From: Ceraceosorus guamensis
Lineage: Eukaryota; Basidiomycota; Exobasidiomycetes; Ceraceosorales; Ceraceosoraceae
Assembly: GCF_003144195.1 (NCBI RefSeq)
Contig: NW_020290052.1
Span: 55,910-119,909, forward strand
Length of the DNA: 64,000 nucleotides
Direction: 5' to 3'
Both the position numbers and the translations under genes were made by a program. Below are positions 33,901 through 49,200 of the stretch, piece after piece. The stretch's first letter is position 1. Each line of letters begins with the position of its first letter. Below the pieces are notes generated by a model. That model made no database searches. It saw only the letters and a list, made by a program, of their open reading frames with translations, and had not been told where the DNA came from.

Positions 33901-36071
33901 AAGGAATCCGGGGTAGAAGAACGGTCCGTAAGACAATATTTGAGTCCGTGGGGCCGGCGCGCTCCTGAGTCATGTGATTCACATTTGTGGAGGTATGATT
34001 AGTTAACAAAGCCTAGATGCATCGCGGCGGGGTATATCTTTGAGTCGAGATTGCAAGAAGGGGAAGAATGGCTTGAACGATACCCTCACGGCGCAGATTC
34101 AAAGCCAAAGACCCGGCACGCCATGATGCACTCAAAACTCAGAAGGCGGTGACAAGATCGCGTGCTCTGGCCTCGAAGATAAGCAATCGTTAATCGGGAT
34201 TGAATAATGGCTAGCTTCGAGTTTGATGTCGGCCCGCCGGAGTGGAAGCCTCAAGGCGCAAAAGACCGCCTGCGGTACCGCAATTTCCAGTCGGATGTGG
34301 TCCTGCACGAAGCGATTGTGAATACACTGGCCATAGTTAGAGTTGTTGAGTGCACCCCTCGATTCGGAATGCGACTTTTCAAGACTGATGGTCGTTTGAC
34401 TTCACGGCCATCGGAAGTCTGTATTCGCAACCAAGAATGTTACGTGCCAGAGTCGTGAGTGCTAAGTCGTTGAGAGTCTGGCTTGTGCGCACCTCCACGT
34501 CTCGAGTCATTCTTGATTGCATCAAGACAAGAACAATGCGCGGCCTTGCCCTCGCGAATCTGCTCCGCCTGATCAAAGTTAAGAGTCGTGAGTGTGAATC
34601 GTGAATGTGAGGAAGCGCTTGATCGTGTAAATCCATGCAACACACGAAAAGGAGGCCGCGGTGAACCTGATTCGCCCAGATTCATCACCATTCTCGATCG
34701 CGGTCGCGGCAGTCTCGCTCTGATGACGCAACACATGCATCGCTGACGCTTGCTCTTGTTCCAGATCCTTTCCGTCATTTGCGAGAGGGACAGCCACTTC
34801 GCGTGGAACACATAGCTGTTGGTGTCAAGTGTGGCAGCGAACCAGCCACGGAGGACAACTGATGCACCACCAGGGCGACGGTGTGACTGGACTCCATGCA
34901 GCAGACGGCCAGGCAAGTCCGCGTGCATCTTTTAATTTCGATTCAAGGTATGCAACCGATGCCAGGATGCGTGTAAGTCACGTACCTTTTCTGTCAAGGA
35001 TTCAAGGTTGCTAGCGTATGATGACCGTCGCAAGACATGATTCGGCCATCGGTCAGTTCGGGCGCCCGCTTGCCAGACCGCTGTCGCGAGAGTCATTTTA
35101 TGGGCGCGTACAATAACAAAGTTGGGCGGATCCCTTTGCATCCGCAGCTTCCCTTGATGCTGTAGCGCGGTGGTCCTCGCGCGGGCTTCCATACGCCTGA
35201 ATGTTGCTGAGGCTCCAACACCATCTTTGGAGCCAGCGACAACTGATGGTCAGTCTTTGCTGGACTACCAACTCTTTGACTCGAGATCAAGCAAGCTCGA
35301 CCTCCTGAGGGGCGGTGACGTCCATTGCTGGCGCGCTTGGACCATGGTGCCTCGTAGCAGAAGAAAGCCAACCCGAGTCAAATGAATGGAGCAGTGATGA
35401 GTCCGTCACACGCGAGTAATGAGTTGTGAGTGTCTACATAGAGCTGGGCACACACACAACGTAAACGTGCACTTAAATTAACAATACTACTCACTCACTA
35501 GCAATCACAAATCGTGAATGTGAGATTAGTCGTGAGTAGTGCCTCTTGATTGTGATCTGATCTGTGGCGGTGCGCAGGACACCTCATATATAGGAGAGCC
35601 TACTCATACAGCGTGTGCATGCGCGCCTACTGTATGTCTCGATCTCTGCATGCTGAGTGGCGTCCGTGCACGATTGCATGGTCGCCCGCAAGTCCACGCG
35701 CTGCTCGACGGCGTACGGACAGAGAGCATCGCACGATCGCGCGCAGCATCGTGCAGCAGTAGGTAACGCGCAGCAGCGTTCAAGATGCAATCACGAATCA
35801 CGAATGGGCAACTGATGGATGAAGTTCTAAGCACCGACAACAACCTCTGATTCCACAAGTCTGTCTCAAGAGCGACACTAGATTAGGGTTGAAAATCAGA
35901 CATCCACGCCAAGTTGAATCTTCGTATCAGAAATCTTCAGAGACATTCGCGGGAACTCTTGGGAACTCACAGCCACCCGCACCGATACGTGGCTTACACT
36001 CACCTTGGCCACAGTTGTGGAACGATCATCGCACAAGTTAGACAGAATCCTTTTGCAAGAAAAGGCTCGAC
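30999..36071. other. Five-kilobase gene-poor region
   Basis: No open frame here shows a domain or a convincing exon structure. The longest, on the minus strand at 31442-32242 (266 codons) and 33299-34009 (236 codons), have no recognisable content. An 83-codon frame at 34207-34458 starts well but has no family. The DNA carries scattered copies of AATCACGAAT/ATTCGTGATT words (for example 33490-33520, 34588-34610, 35505-35530, 35789-35803) and a near-tandem GTTGTGACTTTG at about 32185-32211. No transposase or reverse-transcriptase signature was seen. Confidence 0.5.
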
Positions 36072-37671
36072 ATGGCGAACTACCTAGCAAAATTCCAATC
36101 TGCTGCAACCAAGGTTGGCATTCAGGCTACCGCATTCGCACAAGATGCTGGTAGGCAGATCAACGAGCAGGCCAATCTTGCCAGGGCTGGATTCTCGTGA
36201 GTAAAGCGACAGCTCATGTGACATTTGCAGCACATCAGTAGAGCGTTGGGGAGACGGGCGCATAGACGGGAAAGGTGCGAGCGAGCTCAAAGTGGCAAAG
36301 GCATGTGCACTGTCTACGCGGAGGTACCCTTGGATCGCTCAAGCAGCGCGCCAAGCTCCACTCGGGTCCAGCGGCATCTTCTGTGTCAGTCTCTGATCGT
36401 CGATCTGTACCTGAGTGCCAGAATGCTTGGGGCTTCTACTAACGGCTGCAAAGAGAAGGCCGCTGTCGACTTCTGTCACAGCGCAGCGAGCTTCCCTTGC
36501 ACGTTGCTGACCTTTGTCGAATCACTTGCACTTCAGACTTCCAAAGGAGTGCGAGAAGGCAGCCAAGATCCTCGAAGCATTCGTAGCCAATCCAGACCAC
36601 CCGGACTCTGCTCTCAACTCCATTCCCAAGGCGGTGCTTCAGAATGCCAAGGGTACGTGAGAGATCAGCGACGAGACGTGGCAATTCACACTTACTGCAA
36701 ACACCTTGCGATGATGTGTCACAGGTCTGGCCGTTTTCAGCGTCATCAAAGCCGTGAGTCTCTCCTCTTCGGCTTGCGATCGGGCTGCTGGGGCATGGAG
36801 CACTGACTTGCGGGATGTGCTATGAGGCGCAGGGTTTCGTCTGGTCGGGCAGAGCTGGTAGTGGTGTAGTGATCGCTCGCTTGCCGGACGGGAGCTGGTC
36901 GGCGCCAAGCTGCATCGCTACAGGTGGAGCAGGATTCGGTCTGCAGATAGGTGCTGAAATCTCCGACTTCGTCGTCGTCATGAACTCGTGCGTGCCGGGG
37001 CTTGACTGTGCCGTTCTATACCTCGGGACCCTGCTCACTCGAAAGACTGCCCCGCATGCACTGACCTTCAGAGAGGACGCTGTGCGATCCTTTGCTCTCG
37101 CTGGCAACTTGACCATCGGAGGCAACATGTCTGCTGCGGCCGGGCCTATTGGTGTCGGAGCAGGTGCTCAAGCCGCCTTGGCGCATCCGGCTCCCATGTT
37201 CAGCTATTCAAGGTCAAAGGGCCTATACGCGGGCATTTCCTTAGACGGATCTATTCTTGTGGAGAGGAAGGATGCCAACAAGGAGTTCTACGGAAGTCCA
37301 ATTCCTGCCGCTGACTTGCTCACTGGCAAAGTGCCAGCTCCCGAAGCTGCTAGCAATCTGTACGAAGTGGTCGAGGCTGCCGAAGCAGTCGATGAAAGCG
37401 GCTTGCCCCAACAAGCATACGTGCCGACTCCTGGCGGAGGAGCTCGTGAGTCGTAAAAGCGATTTTTCCACGGCTCCAGCAGCACGCTGATGTTCTACTC
37501 CTCCACGCATCTCCGGTAGAGTCGGTCGCTCAGGCCTACAATCTGAGCGGCGATAAAGCGGCTTCTGCAGGCAGCGGACCCGGCGCGACTGGCTCTCAGC
37601 CTTCAGCTTCTGCGTCTGGCGGAGCCAACACCATTTTTGATGCCGGAGCAGCAACCGACAAGACGGGCTGA
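36072..37671 (+). CDS. YSC84: Ysc84/SYLF-domain actin-patch protein lacking SH3
   Basis: Six exons, 36072-36196, 36537-36652, 36725-36753, 36833-36987, 37072-37445 and 37520-37671, give 316 aa. The first intron is long (340 nt); exon 3 is only 29 nt. The SYLF (Ysc84) domain covers about residues 40-250: SLPKECEKAAKILEAFV, AKGLAVFSVIKAGFVWSGRA, GSGVVIARLPDGSWSAPS, EDAVRSFALAGNLTIGGNMS, and FSYSRSKGLYAGISLDGSIL with VERKDANKEFYG. The fourth intron (84 nt) is a multiple of three and has no stop, so the unspliced frame looks falsely continuous. The family binds lipid and actin at endocytic patches (yeast Lsb3/Ysc84). Yeast members end in an SH3 domain; here the C-terminal 65 residues are Ser/Gly/Ala-rich with no SH3, so partner recruitment must differ. 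Confidence 0.88.
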
Positions 37672-38214
37672 ATCAGCTCGCGTTCACCGCATACTGCTTT
37701 GGTCAATTTCAGCGGCTTGTGCCGACATAGGCACTTCTTTGTGCCAGCATCGGCTTCTTCCATCCCTAATTACGCGCATTCTACATGTCAAGCTCGCACT
37801 CTCAATCTCGTATCCAGAAGACAGAGACAGCTCTTTCACAATGTTCGCGGAAGCCTCTTTGTGAAAAGACACCCTTTCGACGAGTCTTTGGGATCCTGAG
37901 CCAAGTCGTATGAGAGAATGCAGCTGCAACGTGATCGCTTTGCTAGCGAATGTTTTTGCGCAGTATATCAGGAAGACGTGAAGAAGAGGAGGATATTCGT
38001 GAGGTGAGAGTGTGAATGGGATCACTCGAGGGATTGAAGAAGGTGATGATTGCGGGCTAGAAGAAAGGGAGGGGTCTTCGGAGAACCATGACTGGCCGTT
38101 AGACTCGTTCAGCCGCCTCAAGCGTCACCTTGAGATCAAAGATGAGGGCGTCCAGATGCGGCCCGCGTTCGCTCTGCCGCCTAGAAATTCTGCAAAGCCT
38201 ACCTACGGCATTCA
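37672..38214. other. Intergenic, convergent 3' ends
   Basis: Between the stops of the SYLF gene (plus) and calcineurin A (minus). Nothing coding is seen. Confidence 0.6.
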
Positions 38215-41026
<2,812 letters not shown>

Positions 41027-42497
41027 GGTGCAAAAGGTCGGGCCCTTCGATGAGCTTGGTGAGAGCAGTGGCAGTCCTGTTTGCACGTCAACCAAGTTCG
41101 CGCGCGGAATTGTCGTGCTCGGAGCTATGGCGCTTTCGCGTACCGAATTTATCCACGTCGGATGCTGAAATGTTCAGTGTAAGTGCGATTCAGGGGAGGT
41201 TAAGGGTAAAGAAGCGCTTCGAATAGGCCATCAAGCGTGCTTCCAACAGGCAAGGCGGAACAAGCTCCTGTAAAACAGGGTTTCTGTCCTTTCTATCGCC
41301 ACGAGCGCTCCAGTGTTGAGTGACCTGTGATGAGGAAGCCTTGTGCGAGTTATTGTCACAAATTCGGTGAGAGGTGGAGTTGTGTAAGTTGGTCATTCTC
41401 AGGTCAACAAAGCGATCATAGATCAAGAAGGACTCTGGTCAGTCTTCAATTCTGCATCATGCTTCCCCCACCCAATCGTGAATGCGAAGGCGGCTGGACA
41501 GCAGAAGGCTCGAGCCCACACGCATCGCGCGCCCGCATCACCAAGCGCAAAAGGCGCGGCATGTGACGGCGTTTCATTTACGTTAATGCAGTTTAATCCT
41601 TGATTAGGCTGGCAGTACGAACCATTCAAATTGTGAATTACTAGAATCCCCCGTGATTTGAAATATTAGACTTATCGACTCGTGACTGCTCTGAAATTCG
41701 AACAACACGGTGTGCATCGCAGCTTGCCATTCGTGATTGGCCTCGCCCCCTTGCAGCGCGGTAGCCGCTCCTTTGGCGTCATCCCGCCCGCCCGTCGGCT
41801 GCAGGGCGAGACGCGACCTGCCGAAGGTACAGTCAGAGTAGGTTGGACGCTCATCAGAGTCGTGAATTTGGCCTGACGGTACCGTACTTGAGTCATGTTT
41901 GGGTCGGAGATTGTGCGGTTCCAGGACGTGAAATACTGTATTCACGATCAGCGAAGCTGGATACACTGGTTCGTGAAGTCAAGTATCGCTTCGTCAAGAG
42001 TGTTTGAAATGTTCTAAATTAAGTCGGTCCTCTGGCCGCATCTTGCGTGGCCAACACATGCTGTCGGCGTGCCCAGCGACAACTTTGAGCTGTCAACGCG
42101 CTTGCGACGCGGCGACGCTGCTCGACTCGTGCAGTCGAAATTGACTTCAAGCCTTCGCGCACTGCTGGCGTCGTTGGCTGCATGCATCTTTAGCCTGCTA
42201 TACTCACGACTACAGACGCCAACCGATTCGCCGTGCCATGCACAGACCACCGTAAAAAACCACGTGACCTGTACGAACGCGAATGACCAATCATAATTCA
42301 AATTGAATCGTGAATTTGAATTGATTTTTCATGCACGGATGCAAAACTTCGGGGTACGTCTCGACGACGGAACAGAGGGTCAACCCTGCGGGTGACGGCG
42401 TTGCGATCAGTGTCAGCTATCTTCTTGTACTTCTATTTCGCAGCAACGATACTCTTCGACTGTAGCCAGCATTTCTCTGTTCCGCGACGCTGCATCA
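41027..42497. other. Divergent promoter of CNA1 and COQ5
   Basis: No gene is seen; open frames are short and overlapping. A CACGTG E-box followed by AC lies at 42261-42266, 232 bp before the COQ5 ATG, close to an AT-rich AATTCAAATTGAATCG stretch (42294-42320). Confidence 0.55.
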
Positions 42498-43804
42498 ATG
42501 CTGCGCAGACAAACTCTAGATTTGTGTGAGAGGTCGCTGACATCACGTCTGGCAGCTCGAAGGGCTCTCCACGCCTCCTGCACCCGGGGCCAGAGTTCGA
42601 CTTCCAGCTCTACACCTGGCGAGCACAACCCTTCATCCTCACTATCTTCAAACGGATCGTCATCTGCTTTCCCAGATTCTAGGGCTTCTGCTGGCGGGGA
42701 AGGAACGACGCATTTTGGCTACCAGGATGTGCCATTGTCTTCCAAAGTGGATTTGGTCAGGGGGGTCTTTAGCAGCGTAGCATCTTCTTATGATGTCATG
42801 AACGATGCCATGTCAGTTGGCGTGCACAGGCTGTGGAAGGATCATTTCGTGGCAGAACTGAACCCTCGAGGCGGAATCAAGTGCCTGGACGTCGCTGGCG
42901 GCACGGGAGATATCGGGTTGAGGTTATTGGACCATGCTAGAGAGAAACACTCGGACAGACAAACACAAGTTACCCTGCTCGACATCAATCCCAGCATGCT
43001 CCGAGCAGGGCAAAGGAGGCTAGCGAAGACAATGTACTGGAACACCGATCAGCTGCGCTTTGCTCTTGGGAATGCGGAGGATCTCCGACTTCACCTCGAC
43101 AGTCCACCCCCCAAATCTCCTTTGTCCGCTTTCGCTGCATCCCCTAATAAGCCCAAGTTGCCGCCACTGGAGCACCTGGAGATCGAGGATGAGAGCGTGG
43201 ATCTGTATACGATTGCATTCGGCATCAGGAATTGCACGCATATCGACAAGGTACTGAAGGAGGCCCACAGGGTCTTGAAGCCCGGAGGCGTTTTCGCCTG
43301 CTTGGAGTTCGGAAAGGTTAATGTGCCAGGTCTAAGCGAGTGAGTAGCAAAGCACGTGGCGTGTATGCACCCAAGCCTGCAAAGCTGACGTGTGCGCTCC
43401 TCGACTTCTCGCGCCAGCCTGTACCGCGCCTACTCTCACGCCGTCTTGCCGTCGCTCGGTGCAGTCTTGGCCTCTGACCGCGCGTCCTACCAGTACTTGG
43501 TGGAGTCCATCGAGCGCTTTCCGACCCAGCCCGATTTCGCTCGCATGGTGGCACAAGCAGGCTTCCATCTTCCTGGAAGCCCTCAAGCGGAAAGGTGGGG
43601 TCTGCCTGCTTATCCCGAGCAGAGGAGCTGGGATGGAGACGAGAGCGTCAACGGCGCTTGGGAGGACCTCAGCTTTGGTATTGCTACGATATGGAAAGGT
43701 GAGTCGCACGACGAAAATTGCGCCGCCCTCCGCGTCTGGAGCTGCACTGAATTATTCTCGTGGCTGGCTTGCACGGTTGGGACTGTGAAACATTCTCAGG
43801 GTAA
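42498..43804 (+). CDS. COQ5: Ubiquinone-biosynthesis C-methyltransferase Coq5
   Basis: Exons 42498-43339 and 43418-43698 are secure, then either a 5-nt terminal exon (43800-43804, giving 375 aa) or read-through to 43808. The N-terminus MLRRQTLDLCERSLTSRLAA is a typical mitochondrial presequence. The UbiE/Coq5 methyltransferase core includes YDVMNDAMSVGVHRLWKDHF, the SAM loop LDVAGGTGDIGLRLL, LLDINPSMLRAGQRR, AFGIRNCTHIDKVLKEA and HRVLKPGGVFACLEF. The second exon carries AYSHAVLPSLGAVLASDRAS and YLVESIERFPTQPDFARMV. The family ends soon after SFGIATIWKG, which favours splicing at the GTGAGT at 43699; without it, 36 further codons with no family similarity are added. Coq5 methylates the ring carbon of the quinone precursor, in the matrix-side CoQ complex. 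A Ser/Thr-rich insert separates presequence and core. Confidence 0.92.
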
Positions 43805-43978
43805 GTGAAGAAGAGCGTTTGACCACATGGCCAATGGATATGTGCTGACTGGGTAGCCCCACGGACCATCATTAGGATGAAGCTATGATGCCCTGTCACT
43901 ATCACACTCTGTACGTGCTAAAAACCAATGGCTATTGACTAATGCGAATGACAAGGCTGATCATAGTCAGAGACACAA

Positions 43979-45378
43979 TTAAATCTGCACGAAGTCACCA
44001 ATTCGGTCTGACATTTGGAGAGATGAGAAGGAGTCACTTTAGTGCTCTATAAACGCGGGGCACTGTGGGATCGTCTCCTCACCTCGCACACCCTGCGCAA
44101 TGCATTCCGCAATCCAAGTGATGCTCCTGATTTCATGCTCCTTGAGTTTGAGCCAGCTGTAGAAGATTCCAAATTGGAATTGGCAGATGGTCTCGATGCG
44201 ATTCACTTTGAGGCGGCTTTGGTGTCAGCTCGGTCCGACAAAGAAGTCACCACCATAGTAACGCTTTCTGCTCACATCTCGTCTCCTCCTTGAACATCCT
44301 GTCCTCAAGTCCCTCAGCATTAGCCTCTCCTCCGGCGCCTGGGCCGTCCAGAAAGCTTCTGTATTCTGGCACCATGTCACATACTCCTTTGACTTGTTCC
44401 ACATCGTCTGCGCGAGCGAGGATGTTGTTGCCGGCGGGATAGAGACGTCCAACGGATGGGAAAAGTCGAGCTCGCTCTTCCTTTGAGAGCGACGTGCCAA
44501 AAGAGTTCAAAGTAATGTTGAGCACTCTCCGGTCTGCTTCAAAAGACAGAAGCGTCGTCATGGACTCGGCAGTCTGACCCCTATAGTTCATACAGCCAGG
44601 CATCAGCTTTAAATTTCAAGGACATCACAAGGCCATGCCAAACTCACCCCAGGCCTTCACAGAATTGGTAGAAATCTTCCAGATAAGCCTTATAGAGCGT
44701 GTTCCGGATGATTTCGATATTCAAGTCGTCCAGGTCAGCGGCTGAGAGGCAGTTGCGGAAGTAGGGAGCTGGTGCAGGATGAGGACGCATGTCAGTGCTC
44801 TGCCATTGGTCATGCTGCACACGACGACACTCACCCAAAGGTGTTTCCACAATAGCAGCGTTGTAAAGCTCCTCTACCGTTCCGGCTACGCAGAGCGCCG
44901 GCATGCTCTCGAAGTAGCCCAATGGATGACATCGCTCGAGCAGCTCGTGTGTGTCCCTCTCATGCAAAGTACCGGTGATGAGGAGGATAAGGTTGTCGAT
45001 CATGTACGCGTACCTGACGTGATTGCGCAGGATTGGAGGGTAAGCGTGACATCTTCAGGGCGAGAGTCGAAAATTGAAAGCTCACGTCAAGTAATCTAGG
45101 AATTTGGCCAGATCTCCGCTCGCGTTGCCTCGCAGGTATTCGAATTCTGCCACCATCTTGTTGGTCGCCCTCTCAGCCATGATGCTCGTAGTGAGCTGAC
45201 CAGGCACATCGGCCAAGAAATTGCCATAATCCGTGGCTGACAATTGCATTCTGAGGTCGTCCAGAGTCTCGCACTGTGCGAGCGAGGCAAAGACGGAGCT
45301 GGAGAGGAGAGAATTGCGATAGCCTCGTGCAATGCCTTCGGCATAGCCGTGAGACATGTTGAAGGTGAGCGCCTCCAT
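43979..45378 (-). CDS. VMA6: V-type ATPase subunit d (Vma6)
   Basis: Six exons on the minus strand, 45378-45086, 45013-44835, 44768-44648, 44580-44276, 44205-44083 and 44007-43979, give 349 aa, the family length. The start [20 protein letters not shown] aligns with other d subunits; the in-frame ATG at 45438 is less likely. Family blocks: [89 protein letters not shown] and [17 protein letters not shown] with WIAECIAQ. The last exon is 29 nt: with the GTGAGG donor at 44082 it ends [14 protein letters not shown], as the family does, whereas read-through gives an unrelated tail. Subunit d links the proton-pumping V0 ring to the V1 central stalk on vacuolar and endosomal membranes. It is convergent with COQ5 (about 175 nt between stops). 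Confidence 0.93.
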
Positions 45379-46293
45379 CTCGGTCAAGTCAATGCTCGGG
45401 ACCCTCCTGCAAGCAGTGGCTCCTGGCGGCAGGAGCAATGTGGTCTGGCGTTGCGAATGCGAGGTGGTGAAGTCAGTGAGATTGCTGAGCGATCGCGAAG
45501 CGAAGCCTGCGAATGGAGAGGATGGGTGTGGTCTGGGCTATAGCTCCCGTCAACAATCGTCGATCAGCACCCCTGGCCAGAATTGAGATGCACGCCTCTG
45601 AGGGCCGAGTCGTGGCTGTGGTGCACGTCCCTGCATGGCGGGCTACGACGGCAGTCGTCTGGCCACGTGGCGTCAAGGGCGCGGACGCGCGAGAGCGTGG
45701 CGCTTCGCGTCCGATGCAAGCGCGCGTGTTCAGTCAGAAGAACTTCACATGCAGGCGAGCATCCGCCACCATCCACCTGCTCCTTGTCACAACTCTCGAC
45801 CTCAACACTGCCGGGCAGGATCATCCGTTTGGATGTGGGCTGCAAGTGTACGCTTTTTTGCAGCATGCGTCCGCGGTCTCAACTCTCTCTGCAGTGCTGA
45901 AATAGGATCAAGTAGGGCTACACTGAGCTAGGCCAGCGAACAGCTCTTGGTTCGGGCCCAACTCAGATCAAGCATGTAGACGTTACTGAGTTGTTACTGA
46001 TCAGCAGGTGAGCCTTCTGTACCTTTTGACACTCAGACTGAGAGTGCATGGGAAGGACGAAGAGAGGAATGATGAGAATCATGCTGGCACCAGTCGGACT
46101 AACAAAAGTTGACGACGACGCTTAACAAGGACGTCCATATTTATATATACGCTAGGGCGTCCCTGATCCTCTTTGAAGTCTTTTGCATCTGCCACGCTCC
46201 TTGGAGGCCACTTGAAGAGGTAGAGCTGACGGCCCACGCCCTGTTGCGCTTGCAGACATTCCCAGCAACCGAGCTCAGCCTGCCAGAGGCAAC
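45379..46293. other. Divergent promoter of VMA6 and APC4
   Basis: No gene is seen. A TATA-like ATATTTATATATA lies at 46137-46149, about 145 bp before the APC4 start codon. Confidence 0.5.
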
Positions 46294-49200
46294 ATGGACG
46301 GGGCTGGGCAGGTCGCATCTGCTGCCGACCGGGGCGAGAGCTTTGCGTCGCGTCTCTCGACCTTCATCGTCGGGACACCCGTGCCGGCTCCAGCGACGGG
46401 CTCTGGAGTGAAGGCGCCGCAATGGAGGCACCATTTGTGCAAGGATGCCATCGCACCAACCATGGACGTAGTCTTAATGTTGTCTTCCGCATCTGCTTCT
46501 GACGCCCCCGCTGCACCGTTGAATCCTCAAGCTGCTGCCCGAGCGCGAATGCTAGCCATGCAGGCTGCCAGAAGAGGATTGCCTCCACCCGCAACTCCGG
46601 GAGGCCACTCACTCCTCCGAGAAGGTCAAATGAAGGCTTCACTATGGCGATGTGGAGATGAAGCTCAGCAGGTTTGGAGCGTGGACCTCACGCTGGCCAA
46701 GATATGGAAGGCAGGCACGAAGGGCGAAGTCAAGCACGAGATCCCCGGCATGACGTGGAGTCCTGATGGTCGTCGATTTGCCGTTTTGCATCGTCTCGTC
46801 CTCGTCGATGCTGGAGATGAAGGCAAAGCGTCAACGCAGCATCCTCGTCGCTTCATCACTGTACACCGTGTCTCTGATGGTTATCGCGAGGTCTTGTACG
46901 AGCTGCCACCCACCTCGCTTGCTGTCCAACAACCCACAATGGGGGGTTGCGTTTGGACAAGCTCGACATTGAAACACAAGGCCCCTTCTGCGGGGTTTCC
47001 AAGTCTGCCAAAGCTGACTGCGCCAGTCGATCCTGCGCTCAGCTCGACTGGACCTGCTGTGAGGCTGATGCCTCATCAGCTAGCAGCTGCCAACGCGCGT
47101 GCAGCGGCCAACGCTTCAGGTCTCGCTTCAGAGCAACCTATATCTGATGTTCGCGGCATTGGGCCTGCGCTCCACGCGTTGCCGTACATCCATCTCGAAG
47201 AAAGCAAGGACCGTCTAGTGAGGAACACGGAAGAGGGCACATCTACGGCCATGTATACAGCTGCACGCGACAAAGCTGCACAGCGTCGCAAGTGCTTTTC
47301 TGACGAGGAAGACGTCGATGTCAGCATGCTCGTCACGTGGACCAATGATCGGCTGGACTTCTTGCTGGAAGGAAGCGCTTATCTCGGGGCTTTGGAGCTT
47401 GCAAGTCCTACGTCGTCCACGATGCATGGGACCGAGCCACAGCAGATCTTGTCGGCTGCCTTGTCGGCCAATCTTCAGCACTTGCATCTGGTCGTGCGAA
47501 AGCCTGTTCAACTCGAAGCCGAGGAGCAAATCGTGTTGACGCAATATCAATTGCCGCTGCAAATACAGACTAGCGGCAGTGCGCCCCTTGTCAGAAATCT
47601 TTCGCCTTTGCTTGGCCCTGCGTGCGTCCTTGCCAAGCTGTCCGCTGATCTTCATGCGCTGTCGACGCAAGTGCTGGCACATTTACACTTCATTCGCACC
47701 ACGTACTCGACAATGCGAACACATGCAGCGACTTGGCAATCTCACTGTCGCACAGTGTCAGAGCAATTTTACTCGCGACCAGACGCACCGACGAGAGCGG
47801 GTCTGGAGAGGGACATGATGCTCCTTCTCACTACTGGACGCGTCACCGACGCACTGGACCATCTGCTTGCTGGCAACGAAGGCCTCACTCAAGGTGTCTT
47901 GGACAAGATGAAGGACGAGATGCTCAGAGCTGCCGACAAATTGGCAGAAGATTTTGGCAAGGACGTCAGTCAGGCTGCTGAGCGCATGCTGGTGACGTAT
48001 GAGGAGGTCAAAGGCTGTGTCACCTGGTCAGTGAACCACCTTGTCTTGCGAACATCTTATTCCCTGATTGCTGACAGAAGTCTCTGCGATCGACGCAAAC
48101 CCCGCAGGACGACCCGCTTTGGGGCTCTGCTTTCAGACTCTGCAGCCATCACTACAGAAATTGACGCGAACATTGTATTGCTTCAAATGGCCCTCAAAAG
48201 GTGTCTCAAAGCGCAGCGAGAAGCTGAGTGCGAGGGTCTGGCTTGGGAAGAGTTCTTCAATTGGTGGAACGTTGAGCGAGATCGACAAGATCGGCTTCGA
48301 CGCGCTGAAGGCGGAGAAGCTGCAAAGCCTCACCATGACGCTTTGACTGTGGCGGAGCTCATCCGCAGAGGCTTCGTTTCTCCAACCCTTGACCATACCC
48401 TCTACGGTGTGCCATTGCCGACGCAACCCCAGGACTTTTCTGATCGTCGGGAGGCCGCACCTGACACAGCTAGTCTTGCAGCTTCACACAGCCCTGATTC
48501 TGCTGTCGAGCTGCTCGCAGCGACGCGCGCGAGAATTGGATCCGAGGAGACCTACCAGGCGAGACCTGGTGATTTACGTTCACGTTTGAGGAGACTGCGC
48601 GAACGCCTGAACACATTCGCCGAAGCGTCGACGACTGGTGGCAACGCTGCACATCGTTCCGATGCACCGATGCTGTTCGCTGGTCCTTCGACGCACGTGC
48701 CACCATTGCTGCAGGATTCGTCCACAAGCGCAAGTCTGACGACGTTGTTCGAGACGGTGCTCAAAAGCTCGTCGAAGCTCTTCTCAGAGGCACTTGAACG
48801 TACCATGAGCTATTCACAGCCAAGGTCGAGCAGCAGCTTTGCTGGCGAGTCCCTATTCTCGTCATCCTCGATGGTTTCTGCTAGAGATCACCATTCGACT
48901 CACGCCAGCTCTCAAGCTTCGTGTGGCGCCTTGCTGGTGCGAGAAACCCTGCTTGAAGGAACGGCGATGATGGGCACGGACGCACCTGAGTTCCTCCTAG
49001 TTGCAAGCTCTCGCCCTGGCGGCGCGGATGGAGCCTTCTCCGAGCTGCACGTGACCGCTTCCACCATCTCCCAATCCTCAACACCTACAGACGGACCTCG
49101 GTCGTATCCACAGACTGCTTTCATCTCATGTGCTCTTGGTGCTTCATCAATCGTCCTCGACTTTGATTGGTACGGCCAATTGCTCATTGCGCTCGTCTCG

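Noticed and set aside
33299-34009. 236-codon minus-strand frame
   Set aside because: Same reasons; it also overlaps two open frames on the other strand and the degenerate ATTCG-type words.
34207-34458. 83-codon plus-strand frame starting MASFEFDVGPPEW
   Set aside because: The start looks protein-like but there is no family, no convincing splice continuation and no length to judge by.
48008-48080. Possible intron within APC4 (GTCAGT ... CTGACAG)
   Set aside because: Removing it creates a TGA at the junction, and the long frame continues unbroken on both sides.
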